Shown here one piece after another: positions 21,961 to 30,388 of a stretch of DNA of 64,000 bases (positions are counted from its first letter, which is position 1; the number at the start of each line of letters is the position of its first letter). The stretch comes from Billgrantia lactosivorans. Lineage in GTDB: Bacteria; Pseudomonadota; Gammaproteobacteria; Pseudomonadales; Halomonadaceae. The notes beneath the pieces were generated by a model. That model was given only the letters and a program-made list of their open reading frames with translations, did not search any database and was not told the origin of the DNA. The position numbers were made by a program, and so were the translations under genes. The DNA lies in assembly GCF_003254665.1 (NCBI RefSeq), contig NZ_QHGY01000005.1:124001-188000 (forward strand). The letters run 5' to 3'.

Positions 21961-21966
21961 TATACT
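21961..21966 (+). promoter_or_regulatory. Possible -10 element for the PA2779-type gene
   Basis: TATACT lies 104 nt upstream of the next start codon in an AT-richer interval (21930-21975) after holA. The matching -35 position has only a poor hexamer, so the call is tentative. Confidence 0.35.
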
Positions 21967-22070
21967 GATACAGCATCGTTGGAGCATGTGGACGACTGCG
22001 CTCACCGAACCGGGAGCGCTGGATCATTCAAGAGCCGGAAGCCATTTCCCAAGAAGAAGGAACACTGATC

Positions 22071-22463
22071 ATGAAGACTCTCCGCCGCTTTCTCAGCCCC
22101 CTGCTGATCCTGGCCCTGGTGCTCGGTAGCGTCTCGGTTTCGGCCGCCCCGCTGCCAGCCAGCGAGCTGGTCTCGACCCAGGCAGCCATCTCGGCCGAGC
22201 GCGCCGATGCCGACCGGGAACGCATCAACGAGATCCTGTCCCGGGCCGAGGTGCAGGATCAGCTCGTCGCTCAGGGCGTCGACCTTGCCGAGGTCGAAGC
22301 CCGTGTTGCCGCGCTCTCCGACGAGGAGGCACGCGAAATGGCCGAGCAGCTCGACCAGCTGCCCGCCGGTGCGAGCGTCGTCGGCGCCCTGGTACTGATC
22401 TTTCTCGTCCTGTTGGTCACCGATATCCTGGGCCTGACCAACGTCTTCCCGTTCACACGCTGA
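22071..22463 (+). CDS. PA2779 family small membrane protein
   Basis: A 130-residue protein with a cleavable-type signal (MKTLRRFLSPLLILALVLGS, then VSVSAA), an acidic helical middle (about 35-100, EREAREMAEQL-like) and a C-terminal membrane helix (about 102-122) ending in LGLTNVFPFTR, the hallmark end of the PA2779 family. Function is unknown. It has AAGAAGG upstream of the ATG and overlaps the next gene by 1 nt (TGATG), the same pairing as PA2779-PA2778 in Pseudomonas. Confidence 0.88.
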   Translation: MKTLRRFLSPLLILALVLGSVSVSAAPLPASELVSTQAAISAERADADRERINEILSRAEVQDQLVAQGVDLAEVEARVAALSDEEAREMAEQLDQLPAGASVVGALVLIFLVLLVTDILGLTNVFPFTR

Positions 22464-23416
22464 TGAGAAACGCCATGCAAGGCCGTTTCCAGCCAGCCTG
22501 CAAGAACGCCCGCCTAGCGGGCGTTCTTCTGTTGTGTCTCTGGCTGGCGGGCTGCGCCTCGACGCCGCAACTGGCCGAGACTACCAAGCAGGCGATACCG
22601 CGTCAGGCCACGATCGAGGACGTGCCCTTCCATTCCCAGCGCGACTATCAGTGCGGCCCAGCCTCGCTGGCCATGGTCCTCAACCACGGCGAAGTGGACG
22701 TGTCCATGGAGAGCCTGATCCCCCAGGTCTTCATTCCCGGGCGCGAGGGCAGCGTCCAGCCCGAGATGCTTGCCACGGTGAGGCGTCACGGGCGCATCCC
22801 GTTCGTGCTGGACAACAGCTTCGATGCGCTGCTGACGGAGATTGCCGCCGGCCATCCGGTGGTGGTGATGCAGAACCTTTCCCTGCCGACGTGGCCAATG
22901 TGGCATTACGCGGTGGCGATCGGCTACGATCTGGATGCCGAGGAGATGACCCTGCACAGCGGCGAGGAAGCCGAGCGCATCGAATCCTTCCGCCGCTTCG
23001 ACGCCACTTGGGCACGCAGCGAGCGCTGGGCGTTCATCGCCCTGCCCCCCGGCGAGCTGCCGAGTGGAGTCGGCGAGCAGCGCGCGTTGCAGGCGATCGC
23101 TGGCTACGAAGGAGTGCAGGGCGCCGAAGCCACGCTGCCTGCCTGGGAGGCTTTCGTCGAACGCTTCCCGGACTCCGGCATGGGGTACTTTGCCCTGGGC
23201 AACGCACGCTACGCCGCAGGCGAGGCCGCGGACGCCATCGAGGCGTTCCAGAGTGCCGTGGAACGTCGCGATGACCTGGGTGCGGCATGGCTGAATCTGG
23301 GCCTGCTGCTGCAAGCCCGGGGGGAGGACGGCGAAGCCCGGCGAGCGCTGTCGCGTGCCGCCGAGATGCCGGGTCCATGGCAGGAAAAGGCGACGCAAGC
23401 GTTGGCGCAGCGCTAG
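22463..23416 (+). CDS. PA2778-type C39-like cysteine peptidase lipoprotein with TPRs
   Basis: A 317-residue protein with a lipoprotein signal (lipobox LAGC, Cys 31), a papain-like C39 domain (catalytic Cys 64 in DYQCGPASLAMVL, His 148 in MWHYAVAIGYD) and C-terminal TPR repeats (about 215-310, GYFALGNARYAAGEAADAIE). It is expected to be a periplasm- or outer-membrane-facing peptidase; its substrate is unknown. It is translationally coupled to the PA2779-type gene. Codons 14-22 form a perfect 12 bp hairpin that resembles a transcription terminator. Confidence 0.88.
   Translation: MRNAMQGRFQPACKNARLAGVLLLCLWLAGCASTPQLAETTKQAIPRQATIEDVPFHSQRDYQCGPASLAMVLNHGEVDVSMESLIPQVFIPGREGSVQPEMLATVRRHGRIPFVLDNSFDALLTEIAAGHPVVVMQNLSLPTWPMWHYAVAIGYDLDAEEMTLHSGEEAERIESFRRFDATWARSERWAFIALPPGELPSGVGEQRALQAIAGYEGVQGAEATLPAWEAFVERFPDSGMGYFALGNARYAAGEAADAIEAFQSAVERRDDLGAAWLNLGLLLQARGEDGEARRALSRAAEMPGPWQEKATQALAQR
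22502..22528 (+). terminator. Terminator-like hairpin inside a coding sequence
   Basis: AAGAACGCCCGC (22502-22513) and GCGGGCGTTCTT (22517-22528) pair perfectly around a CTA loop and are followed by a T-rich stretch (ctgttgtgtct). It begins 39 nt after the PA2779-type stop but lies within codons of the next gene's signal peptide. It could act as an attenuator that lowers expression of the peptidase relative to the first gene. Confidence 0.55.
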
Positions 23417-23451
23417 CGCGCCGCGACCGAACAGACGAGGCAGGAGTCGTC

Positions 23452-23874
23452 ATGAGCTACGAGATCGTTCTCAAGCGCATCTACAGCCCACAAGCGCCCG
23501 AGGACGGGGCGCGAGTGCTGGTCGATCGGCTCTGGCCTCGCGGCAAGCGGCGCGAGAGCCTGGCGCTGACGGAGTGGTATCGCGACGCCTCGCCCTCGCT
23601 CCTGCTGAGCCGTCAGCTACGCCAGGGCGAGATCAGCCACAAGGTCTTTGCCGTACGCTACCGCGGCGAGCTGCGCGATCATCCCGAAAGCCTGCATCCC
23701 TTGATGCGCCATGCCCGCCAAGGGAAAGTGACCCTGCTTTCCGCCGCCCGCAATCTCGAAGAGTCGTACCTTCCGCTGCTGCAGCAGGCCCTGCTGGAGG
23801 CGCTGCATAACGAAGATGTCGCCGATCATGAGCCGACTTCCTCGCCGTGCCTTGGCAGTACGTTAAAGCGCTAG
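23452..23874 (+). CDS. DUF488 family protein
   Basis: A 140-residue protein beginning MSYEIVLKRIYSPQ with the DUF488 signature VLVDRLWPRGKRRESL and WYRDASPS. The family is widespread and its function is unknown. The last ~20 residues (NEDVADHEPTSS onward) extend past the usual end of the family and overlap the convergent acyltransferase gene by 4 bp. This tail may have been created where the glycan locus joined the chromosome. Confidence 0.88.
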   Translation: MSYEIVLKRIYSPQAPEDGARVLVDRLWPRGKRRESLALTEWYRDASPSLLLSRQLRQGEISHKVFAVRYRGELRDHPESLHPLMRHARQGKVTLLSAARNLEESYLPLLQQALLEALHNEDVADHEPTSSPCLGSTLKR

Positions 23875-24542
23875 CCCAAGCTTCCTGTCGGCACTTCCAC
23901 CATTGCGGGTCGATCTTCCAGGGGGCGAGCCGGCACACCCACTACGGTGAGGTCATCGGCAATGTCGGTGACGACGGCCGCTCCCGCCCCTATCATGGCC
24001 CGTTCACCGATCGTCACCCCTTGGCGGACCACCGCGCCGACCCCGATCCAGCTGCCACGGCCGACCACTACATTACCCGATAGGTGCGCCCCTGGTGCTA
24101 TATGCACGCAAGCACCTAGACGACAATCATGATCCACCGTGGCACCGCTGTTGACGATTCCCCCTCGCCCAATCGTAGCGAAGGCGTTGACCACAGCGCC
24201 GGGCATGACCACCCCCCCTACCTCCACCCTGGCCAGCGGGCTTACCGCTGCCTTTGGGTGAATCAGCGTGACCAACCGTCCTTGGGCACCGCACACTCTC
24301 CCCAATGCAATTTCACGTATGCTGTTATTGCCTACCGCCACCACCACACCGCCAAATCTATGTACCTCTCGCAGCAAAAGGGCCATTCCCCCGTGAACCT
24401 TCCAGTGCTCGAGCCTCGGCTTTGACTGCCAGGCGTCATCGTAGAAAAACACGGCGTCCCATCCCGTCTGCAGCGCAATGTCCGCAACGACCTTACCGTG
24501 CCCACTGGCTCCGAATATGGCCAAGCAGTGACTATTCACCAT
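23871..24542 (-). CDS. PglD/NeuD-like sugar O/N-acyltransferase
   Basis: A 223-residue enzyme with an N-terminal Rossmann-like domain (CLAIFGASGHGKVVADIA) and a left-handed beta-helix of hexapeptide repeats (about 95-200), the layout of PglD, NeuD and VioB-type acetyltransferases. His 138-140 region (ATVDHDCRLG) matches the catalytic His of PglD. It would acetylate an amino sugar nucleotide, plausibly the product of the DegT aminotransferase at the far end of this locus. It overlaps the sugar transferase gene by 11 nt and is the last gene of the glycan unit. Confidence 0.85.
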   Translation of the reverse strand: MVNSHCLAIFGASGHGKVVADIALQTGWDAVFFYDDAWQSKPRLEHWKVHGGMALLLREVHRFGGVVVAVGNNSIREIALGRVCGAQGRLVTLIHPKAAVSPLARVEVGGVVMPGAVVNAFATIGRGGIVNSGATVDHDCRLGACVHIAPGAHLSGNVVVGRGSWIGVGAVVRQGVTIGERAMIGAGAAVVTDIADDLTVVGVPARPLEDRPAMVEVPTGSLG

Positions 24543-25155
24543 GATTACCTCGAAAACGTGGCATGGTTACGGCACCAACATGTGCGATACCCTCACGAGC
24601 CACCACTCTCTTCACAGTGAGCAGCAAGATGGTCAGGTCCAACGTCAGCGACCGGTGATGTACGTACCACACATCCATCTCGAATTTCTGCTCCCAGGTC
24701 AAAGCATTGCGGCCATTGACCTGAGCCCAGCCAGTAATGCCGGGGCAGACTGCATGGCGGCTGGCCTGACGGGCATCATACAGGGGCAAGTATTCCATCA
24801 GCAGGGGGCGAGGCCCCACCAGGCTCATGTCACCGCGCAGCACATTCCATAGTTCCGGCAGCTCATCCAGGCTGCTGGCCCGCAGCCATTGACCAAATCG
24901 AGTCATGCGCTCCTCATCGGCTAGCGGCACGCCGTAGGTGTCACACTCGTGTCGCATGGTGCGGAACTTGACGATATGGAACGGCTTTGCTTTCAGGCCC
25001 GGTCGAAGTTGACAAAACAATACCGGCGAACCAAGCCGCAACCGCACGAGTAAAGCCAGAACCAGCAAAAGCGGCGATAACAATAGAAGGCAGAGTGCCG
25101 AGAAGACGACATCGATTAGACGCTTGCTGATGGGATACATTCGGGAGGTGTTCAT
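24532..25155 (-). CDS. PglC-type initiating sugar-phosphate transferase
   Basis: A 207-residue monotopic phosphoglycosyl transferase. It has one N-terminal membrane helix (about 12-35) and the family motifs KFRTMR, SSLDELPELWNVLRGDMSLV with GPRP, and PGITGWAQVNGRN. Such enzymes move a sugar phosphate from a nucleotide sugar to undecaprenyl phosphate and so start glycan assembly. Being the short PglC form rather than the long WcaJ form, it lacks the extra N-terminal membrane domain. It lies 9 nt after the glycosyltransferase stop. Confidence 0.92.
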   Translation of the reverse strand: MNTSRMYPISKRLIDVVFSALCLLLLSPLLLVLALLVRLRLGSPVLFCQLRPGLKAKPFHIVKFRTMRHECDTYGVPLADEERMTRFGQWLRASSLDELPELWNVLRGDMSLVGPRPLLMEYLPLYDARQASRHAVCPGITGWAQVNGRNALTWEQKFEMDVWYVHHRSLTLDLTILLLTVKRVVAREGIAHVGAVTMPRFRGNHGE

Positions 25156-25164
25156 GTCTTTCGA

Positions 25165-26331
25165 TCACCTGAGCGTCAACATGGAGCGGTAGAGCTGCAA
25201 CAACCCCGACCAAACGACGACATTGCTGAATTTTCGCGCCCACGCCAGTCCATTCTCACCGTGGCTCCTCCTGAGAGCGTCATCGGTGATGTAAGCGGTG
25301 ATGGCTCGGCTCAGCGCATCGACGTTGCGTACAGGTACCAGGGTGCCATTGAATCCGTGAGACATTGCATCCTTTGTCCCGGTCACGTCACAGGTAACGG
25401 CGGGTACCCCCATGGCAGCGGCTTCCAGCAGAACATTGCCGAACCCCTCCCAATGCGCCGGCAAGACAAACAGGTCCATCAAGCGATAATAGTTTTCAAC
25501 GTCCTCGACGAACCCCAGGCTGAGAATGTCCTTGTCGGCTCTTATACGCTCTAATGTCTTTATCGCAATGGGTTGCTCGCTTTCGAGAGGGCCTATGACG
25601 AGCAGCTTGATGTGAGGGTAATCGACCTTGACCCTGGAGTAAGCCTCCACAAGCTCATCGACGCCCTTTCTACTGATGACCCTGCCAACGAAACCAATGA
25701 TGAAATCTTCCGACCGAATACCGAACCGCAACCTGAGTTCCTCGACGGGGGTGAGATCGGAACGCAAGGGATTGAATTTTTCGAGATTGATCCCGTTACT
25801 GCTTCCTAGCCCATTCAATCGATATTCTCCTATCTTCAGAATACCTTCCGCCACGCCTTGATGAGCAACACTTGGGCTGATACAAACCACCTGCGTAGCC
25901 AAGCGACAGGAGATCCTCTCGCAAGTTTTCATCAGCCAACGGGGAAGGCCCGACATGGATTCATGCCGAAACCCACGAATGGTATATACGCGGCCAGGAA
26001 TATTGCAGGCATACGCGGCCAGCATGCACAAAAAACCAGCCTTGGGGGTGCCAGCGTTAACAATATCAGGTCTAATCCGAAGAAAGAGACGTGCAAGACG
26101 GAACAAAGCCAGAACATCCTTTGTTGGGCTTGGCTCACGCTCCATTGGTATTTCGTAAAGCTTCACACCTTCTGATTCCGCTAACAACCTGACACTCTCA
26201 CCAGGTGAAGATATCAAAATAGGTTTAACGCCATTCTCCTTGAGATATTGCAACTGACCACGAATCAATACAGCACTGATATGTGAAGTAATGGCAGTCA
26301 CCACAATTGGATAGTCGTGTTTGGTCTTCAT
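25165..26331 (-). CDS. GT4-type glycosyltransferase (GT-B fold)
   Basis: A 388-residue enzyme with the GT-B C-terminal donor site (GFVGRVISRKGVDELVEAY; PAHWEGFGNVLLEAAAMGVP; CDVTGTKDA) and an N-terminal acceptor domain containing GTPKAGFLCMLAAY and YTIRGFRHES. It resembles PglA/Cap1E-like transferases that add the second sugar after PglC-type initiation, which agrees with its location beside the PglC homologue. The ATG at 26331 begins the first beta strand; an upstream reading adds 17 unsupported residues. Confidence 0.9.
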   Translation of the reverse strand: MKTKHDYPIVVTAITSHISAVLIRGQLQYLKENGVKPILISSPGESVRLLAESEGVKLYEIPMEREPSPTKDVLALFRLARLFLRIRPDIVNAGTPKAGFLCMLAAYACNIPGRVYTIRGFRHESMSGLPRWLMKTCERISCRLATQVVCISPSVAHQGVAEGILKIGEYRLNGLGSSNGINLEKFNPLRSDLTPVEELRLRFGIRSEDFIIGFVGRVISRKGVDELVEAYSRVKVDYPHIKLLVIGPLESEQPIAIKTLERIRADKDILSLGFVEDVENYYRLMDLFVLPAHWEGFGNVLLEAAAMGVPAVTCDVTGTKDAMSHGFNGTLVPVRNVDALSRAITAYITDDALRRSHGENGLAWARKFSNVVVWSGLLQLYRSMLTLR

Positions 26332-26454
26332 CCCGCTCTCCCTTATTATTTTGTAATGGAGAAACCCACTGACAGCACGCACCTGATACCAGAACAGACC
26401 AATCCAGAAAAAAGCTTAAATATGATAAATGGAGTACAACTAAAACTCCTTGCT

Positions 26455-27117
26455 CTACAGGCGGGACATGATTGGCAAAATATTTATTTCCCCCGACACA
26501 TCATTTATAATATTCACCAAAGAGAAATTCCTCTTGGAAGAAATGGCATCGATCATCTCAATCAATGCATCTTCATTAAGATAATCGAATCGATAGAGGT
26601 CATTCGTGACAAGGTCACGTCGCAGCTTTAGATTATTGTCAAAGATTCTGTCGTGAGCTTCCAGATACACCAGGACAAGCCGATGACTAATATAAGGCGC
26701 ATACAGAGTCAACAACAATGACTTTATTTTCTCTTCATTACCCGCACCCAAGTTAGCCCAACACAACTGCGTGAAACCTTGGTCCATAATGACAATGTCA
26801 TGATTCCTCACGGAACGCCATAGTTGAAAGTCGAGATAAACTGCGTTCCAAAAGCTTTTCAGCAGCCTCAATCTTCCATGGTCCGGCATGGCGTCGGACA
26901 TCTGCTGAAGGATAACAGCGAGTCTTGAATAGTGGAGGCCGGCACTACAAACAAGGCTGATAGCCTTCATTGCTAGGCTAGATAATCTCCGCTCATTCGA
27001 CAACAACCCTTTAATACGACTATTTGGCAGGGTATTCAATGATTTACCGATTAATTTATTGCACGCCAGCGTTTTTCCAACCCCCGGTTTCCCAGAGAAT
27101 TCGACTATGCAGGCCAT
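26455..27117 (-). CDS. Small P-loop NTPase/kinase-like protein A
   Basis: A 220-residue protein that I do not recognise by family. It opens with a beta strand and Walker A loop (FSGKPGVGKT, residues 7-16), has a hydrophobic strand ending in MDQGF that looks like Walker B, and an Arg-containing lid-like stretch (KLRRDLV). The layout resembles deoxynucleoside- or thymidylate-kinase-like folds. The ATG at 27117, 13 nt after the upstream stop, puts the P-loop at the usual place; an earlier start would overlap that gene by 70 nt. A second protein of the same plan lies at 30389-31075. AT-rich compared with the chromosome. Confidence 0.65.
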   Translation of the reverse strand: MACIVEFSGKPGVGKTLACNKLIGKSLNTLPNSRIKGLLSNERRLSSLAMKAISLVCSAGLHYSRLAVILQQMSDAMPDHGRLRLLKSFWNAVYLDFQLWRSVRNHDIVIMDQGFTQLCWANLGAGNEEKIKSLLLTLYAPYISHRLVLVYLEAHDRIFDNNLKLRRDLVTNDLYRFDYLNEDALIEMIDAISSKRNFSLVNIINDVSGEINILPIMSRL

Positions 27118-27130
27118 TGGGCTAAACTCA

Positions 27131-27973
27131 TCACTTATATTGAATCTTGATTGGCGAGGAAAATCGCCAAGAGACATTGATTGCAAAAAATCTAAGAACA
27201 TTCATCTGAGATTTTTTCAAGCGCCTTTTCCTCGTTAAGAAATCTCTCGTCGTATGCTTATCCATATCGATGGGAATTATCTGATCATAGCGCATGATGG
27301 TCGAGTACAAATGATCACAAATATTAGTGGCATAGTGATACACAAGCGTATCACGTCTCCATTGTTTCCTTCCGATACCTGGATCTGTTGCGTTCCACCT
27401 CTCTTCAAGAGAAAGCACACGAGCATCGGATTTAAAAATCGTTGGAACCAAGGAAACTTGGTCGTATTGGCTTCCCAGACGAGTAAAATTCTCATTCCAC
27501 ATCCTGAAAAATTCGCAAGACGCCAAGGAATTTTTTATCAGCATGACACCACTATTCCAGTGCGGCAAATCCCCTACTGTCAACCCACCTAAAACTGGTA
27601 TGTCACCTTTACCTTTTCGCTTTTGGGGATAACGATTCAATCTAATACCAATATCAAAATAATCCAGAATACTGTCAGCTGCAGCAAGATTACCCATTAC
27701 TACCGTATCACAATCAAGGAAAATTGTTTTTTGGTATTCACTATACTCGAGTATGCGTGTTTTCAAGCTTCGGTTGACCGAATCCTCTACGGATACATAT
27801 GTCCACCTGTCATAACCGTGGCGAAAAAAATCAACTGCAGGTGGTTCCTTACAGACATTGGTTACTATTGTATAAGGTAATGTTATATTTTTCTCGACCA
27901 AGCTCTTAGCTGACAGCAGAGCCATGGCCAGATAGGGGCGCCCCAGCGCCAGATAGACAACACCTAGGTTCAT
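27131..27973 (-). CDS. GT-A (GT8-like) glycosyltransferase
   Basis: A 280-residue protein. Near residue 80-90 the segment KTIFLDCDTVVMGNL carries the metal-binding DxD motif of GT-A transferases, and PHWNSGVMLIKNS matches the acceptor-side motif of GT8/nucleotide-diphospho-sugar transferases. No membrane helix is seen. The ATG at 27973 gives an ATGA overlap with the upstream gene; another ATG at 27979 is equally possible. It probably adds one sugar to the lipid-linked glycan. Confidence 0.75.
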   Translation of the reverse strand: MNLGVVYLALGRPYLAMALLSAKSLVEKNITLPYTIVTNVCKEPPAVDFFRHGYDRWTYVSVEDSVNRSLKTRILEYSEYQKTIFLDCDTVVMGNLAAADSILDYFDIGIRLNRYPQKRKGKGDIPVLGGLTVGDLPHWNSGVMLIKNSLASCEFFRMWNENFTRLGSQYDQVSLVPTIFKSDARVLSLEERWNATDPGIGRKQWRRDTLVYHYATNICDHLYSTIMRYDQIIPIDMDKHTTRDFLTRKRRLKKSQMNVLRFFAINVSWRFSSPIKIQYK

Positions 27974-29343
27974 CGGCATGGAAGGGTTCTCTCTGAAAGG
28001 CGTACATTCTCGATTGCGCTCTCGCGCTTTGCCACACAGATGAAAGTAATGATGACTGAACACAAGACCCAGAAATAGGATTTGTCGATATCAGAGGAGG
28101 AAGATAGGGCGAGCAAAGTGTATGCAAGAGTTGATACCGCCACAGTGGAGCGAATTCTGAAGGCTTCAGTCGACAACCTTATTATAAAAAGTCCAAGAGC
28201 CAGCAGCCCCACTAGACCGAAGGTGATCAGTGTCCCCACGTATAGAGAATGAGGATTTCCAAAGGCACCGATCCCGGTACCTAACAGTAGCTGTTGAATG
28301 CTGGCATCGGCGAAGTAGGCTGCCCACATATCGAGCCGTGTGTTCGATTCAAGCACGGGGGCTCTGAAAAGGCGAAAATCCACTGCCCCTTCGGCAAATG
28401 GAAGAATTCCTGGTCCATGGGCTTCCAGTAAGACGAGGCCCATTACAGCGAGCATGGCACCGCCCATTAACCAGATAAGGTTATTGGCGCGTAGAGTTCT
28501 TCCGAGAAAAGTAAACTGCGCTAACAGCGCAACCAGCAGAGCAAAGCCCGCAGCGAAGACCGGCATACGGGAGCCGGTATAAACCATTCCAACGAAAGCT
28601 GCAGTGCCCATCGCCCCCCAAATTAGCTTGTCACGCATATGAGCAGGCATTGAAATAACTGCCGTCAGACAAGTCACCAATACAATACCGAGAATATTCG
28701 ACAGCGAGCGAGGGGAAGATTCAGTCTCACCGATAGCGAGCCCAAGCTCTCCTGCACGAGAGAGCTGAAACTCCCGAGTCGACATCATACTGAGTGTTGC
28801 CAGTACTAGCAGGATACCGACACCACCAACCAGGTAGACGAGCACCCGAGTTTCGCCGAATGGAAAATGACGCTGCAACGTCATACCGGGACCGGAAGCA
28901 CGAAGCAAGCCAAGAAATAGGAGAATAGTCAGCAAAGCAGCCAGACGATCCAGACGGCCATCGCCGGCCATCAGCCCCCTACCCACTTCCTGGAGCGTAA
29001 AAAGGAAGGCAATTAAAAAAATGCTAACATCAAAACGTAATTTATTATCCCCTAGAGTGGCATGCATCATAGTGCCTGCTGAACATCCAGCGATCAGAAT
29101 CCAGCCGAAGTGAAGCCCAAATATAAAATCAATATTATTTAGCGCGGCACCGATTATTATGATCGGCAAACCGTAGATTGGCGAACGAACACAAACAACC
29201 AGGCCCGTCAAGAAGCCAATCATCGCACCCATAGCTGTATGGTTTACCGCAATTATCGTAATTGCTGCCGCAGGTGCCAACATCAGAAAGAGCCGGATGA
29301 AAAATTGCCGCTCTGCAATTATATTACTTGTACTCGTTTCCAT
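27970..29343 (-). CDS. O-antigen ligase/polymerase-like membrane protein
   Basis: A 457-residue polytopic protein with about 11-12 hydrophobic helices and a larger periplasmic loop around residues 300-350 (DFRLFRAPVLESNTRLDMWA), followed by GTGIGAFGNPHSLYVGTLITFG. The Arg-rich loop followed by a His-Ser segment is the Wzy_C (O-antigen ligase/polymerase) arrangement. It would polymerise or ligate the lipid-linked repeat unit in the periplasm. An upstream GTG (29352) is an alternative start. Confidence 0.82.
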   Translation of the reverse strand: METSTSNIIAERQFFIRLFLMLAPAAAITIIAVNHTAMGAMIGFLTGLVVCVRSPIYGLPIIIIGAALNNIDFIFGLHFGWILIAGCSAGTMMHATLGDNKLRFDVSIFLIAFLFTLQEVGRGLMAGDGRLDRLAALLTILLFLGLLRASGPGMTLQRHFPFGETRVLVYLVGGVGILLVLATLSMMSTREFQLSRAGELGLAIGETESSPRSLSNILGIVLVTCLTAVISMPAHMRDKLIWGAMGTAAFVGMVYTGSRMPVFAAGFALLVALLAQFTFLGRTLRANNLIWLMGGAMLAVMGLVLLEAHGPGILPFAEGAVDFRLFRAPVLESNTRLDMWAAYFADASIQQLLLGTGIGAFGNPHSLYVGTLITFGLVGLLALGLFIIRLSTEAFRIRSTVAVSTLAYTLLALSSSSDIDKSYFWVLCSVIITFICVAKRESAIENVRLSERTLPCR

Positions 29344-29429
29344 TGGGCCCACTTTTCCTCATTCATGTTTTTATATAAACGAAATAATAAAAGATTCAAG
29401 CACACGACCAAAATCAAGCTGCAAACAAC

Positions 29430-30356
29430 TCATTTTAGATTTTTTAACATAGACGCCAACTCCCTGAGGTATAACAAACGAATCAGAAGCTCCTTTATCA
29501 GCGCCAGGCGAGATGACTGGGCGAAAACTCGACGAAGATACATATTCCAGAAGGCTTCGGCATACTCATCCTTTCCCACTCTCTTGTAATACTTATAGAT
29601 CCAGAACCAGGAATTGATTTGTGCTTCGTTTCTTGCAGCCAGCTCCATTGAGCTCCACAACCCTCCAGCATGCGCAATATGGCATGCGGGCTTTATCTCT
29701 GGATGAAAATGACTTCCGCCATAGTTTCCCAGCAACGCAACAAGAAATTTATCATTATTCAGCATCCTGGCACTTTCCGGTATGTCGCCAAAATCCACGT
29801 TCCTGAAAACGAGTGTCAAATTAAGCATCCATGCTTTTCCTGTCGACATCTCTTCCGCCGAAAAATCACGCTGGTGCCTCTTCTGCAGTCTTGACTTTTT
29901 GATAATCTCCCCGTCAGGACCTATCGAGCAAGAATCGTGTCCCGTTACAACGATCTGTGGGTGTTTATCAAGGTACTCGCATTGTCGCCTCAGCTTCGAG
30001 GAATCGGTCCAATAGTCATCTCCTTCACAGTAGGCTAGATATTTACCTACTGCCTGCTTCTTAAGCAAGTTTATAATCACCACTCCCTTGGAAAATTGAT
30101 TTTCTTCCTGAATGATGGGCTTGATAATATTCGGATAAAGCATCTGGTAGCGTCGCAAGACCTCGCTGGTCCCATCGCTCGATGCATCATCATGGACAAT
30201 CACCTCAAAGGGATAATCTAAATCCTGCATCAAAAAAGAATCAATTGTCTTTCCAATGTATTTAACATGATTGTATGTAATGCAGAGTATGCTCACCAGC
30301 GGCGTAGAGATTGAACCTCTCCACTTTGACATTATTTCTTGCTCACTCTCTCGCAT
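29430..30356 (-). CDS. GT2 family glycosyltransferase
   Basis: A 308-residue GT-A enzyme. It begins VSILCITYNHVKYIGKTIDS, continues EVIVHDDASSDGTSEVLRRY and has the acidic metal site YCEGDDYWTD, all typical of family 2 transferases. GGAGG lies about 9 nt upstream of the ATG. The donor and acceptor cannot be told from sequence. It lies between the ligase/polymerase gene and P-loop protein B. Confidence 0.9.
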   Translation of the reverse strand: MRESEQEIMSKWRGSISTPLVSILCITYNHVKYIGKTIDSFLMQDLDYPFEVIVHDDASSDGTSEVLRRYQMLYPNIIKPIIQEENQFSKGVVIINLLKKQAVGKYLAYCEGDDYWTDSSKLRRQCEYLDKHPQIVVTGHDSCSIGPDGEIIKKSRLQKRHQRDFSAEEMSTGKAWMLNLTLVFRNVDFGDIPESARMLNNDKFLVALLGNYGGSHFHPEIKPACHIAHAGGLWSSMELAARNEAQINSWFWIYKYYKRVGKDEYAEAFWNMYLRRVFAQSSRLALIKELLIRLLYLRELASMLKNLK

Positions 30357-30388
30357 TTCCTTGCCTCCAAAGGCATCTTACTTTCACC

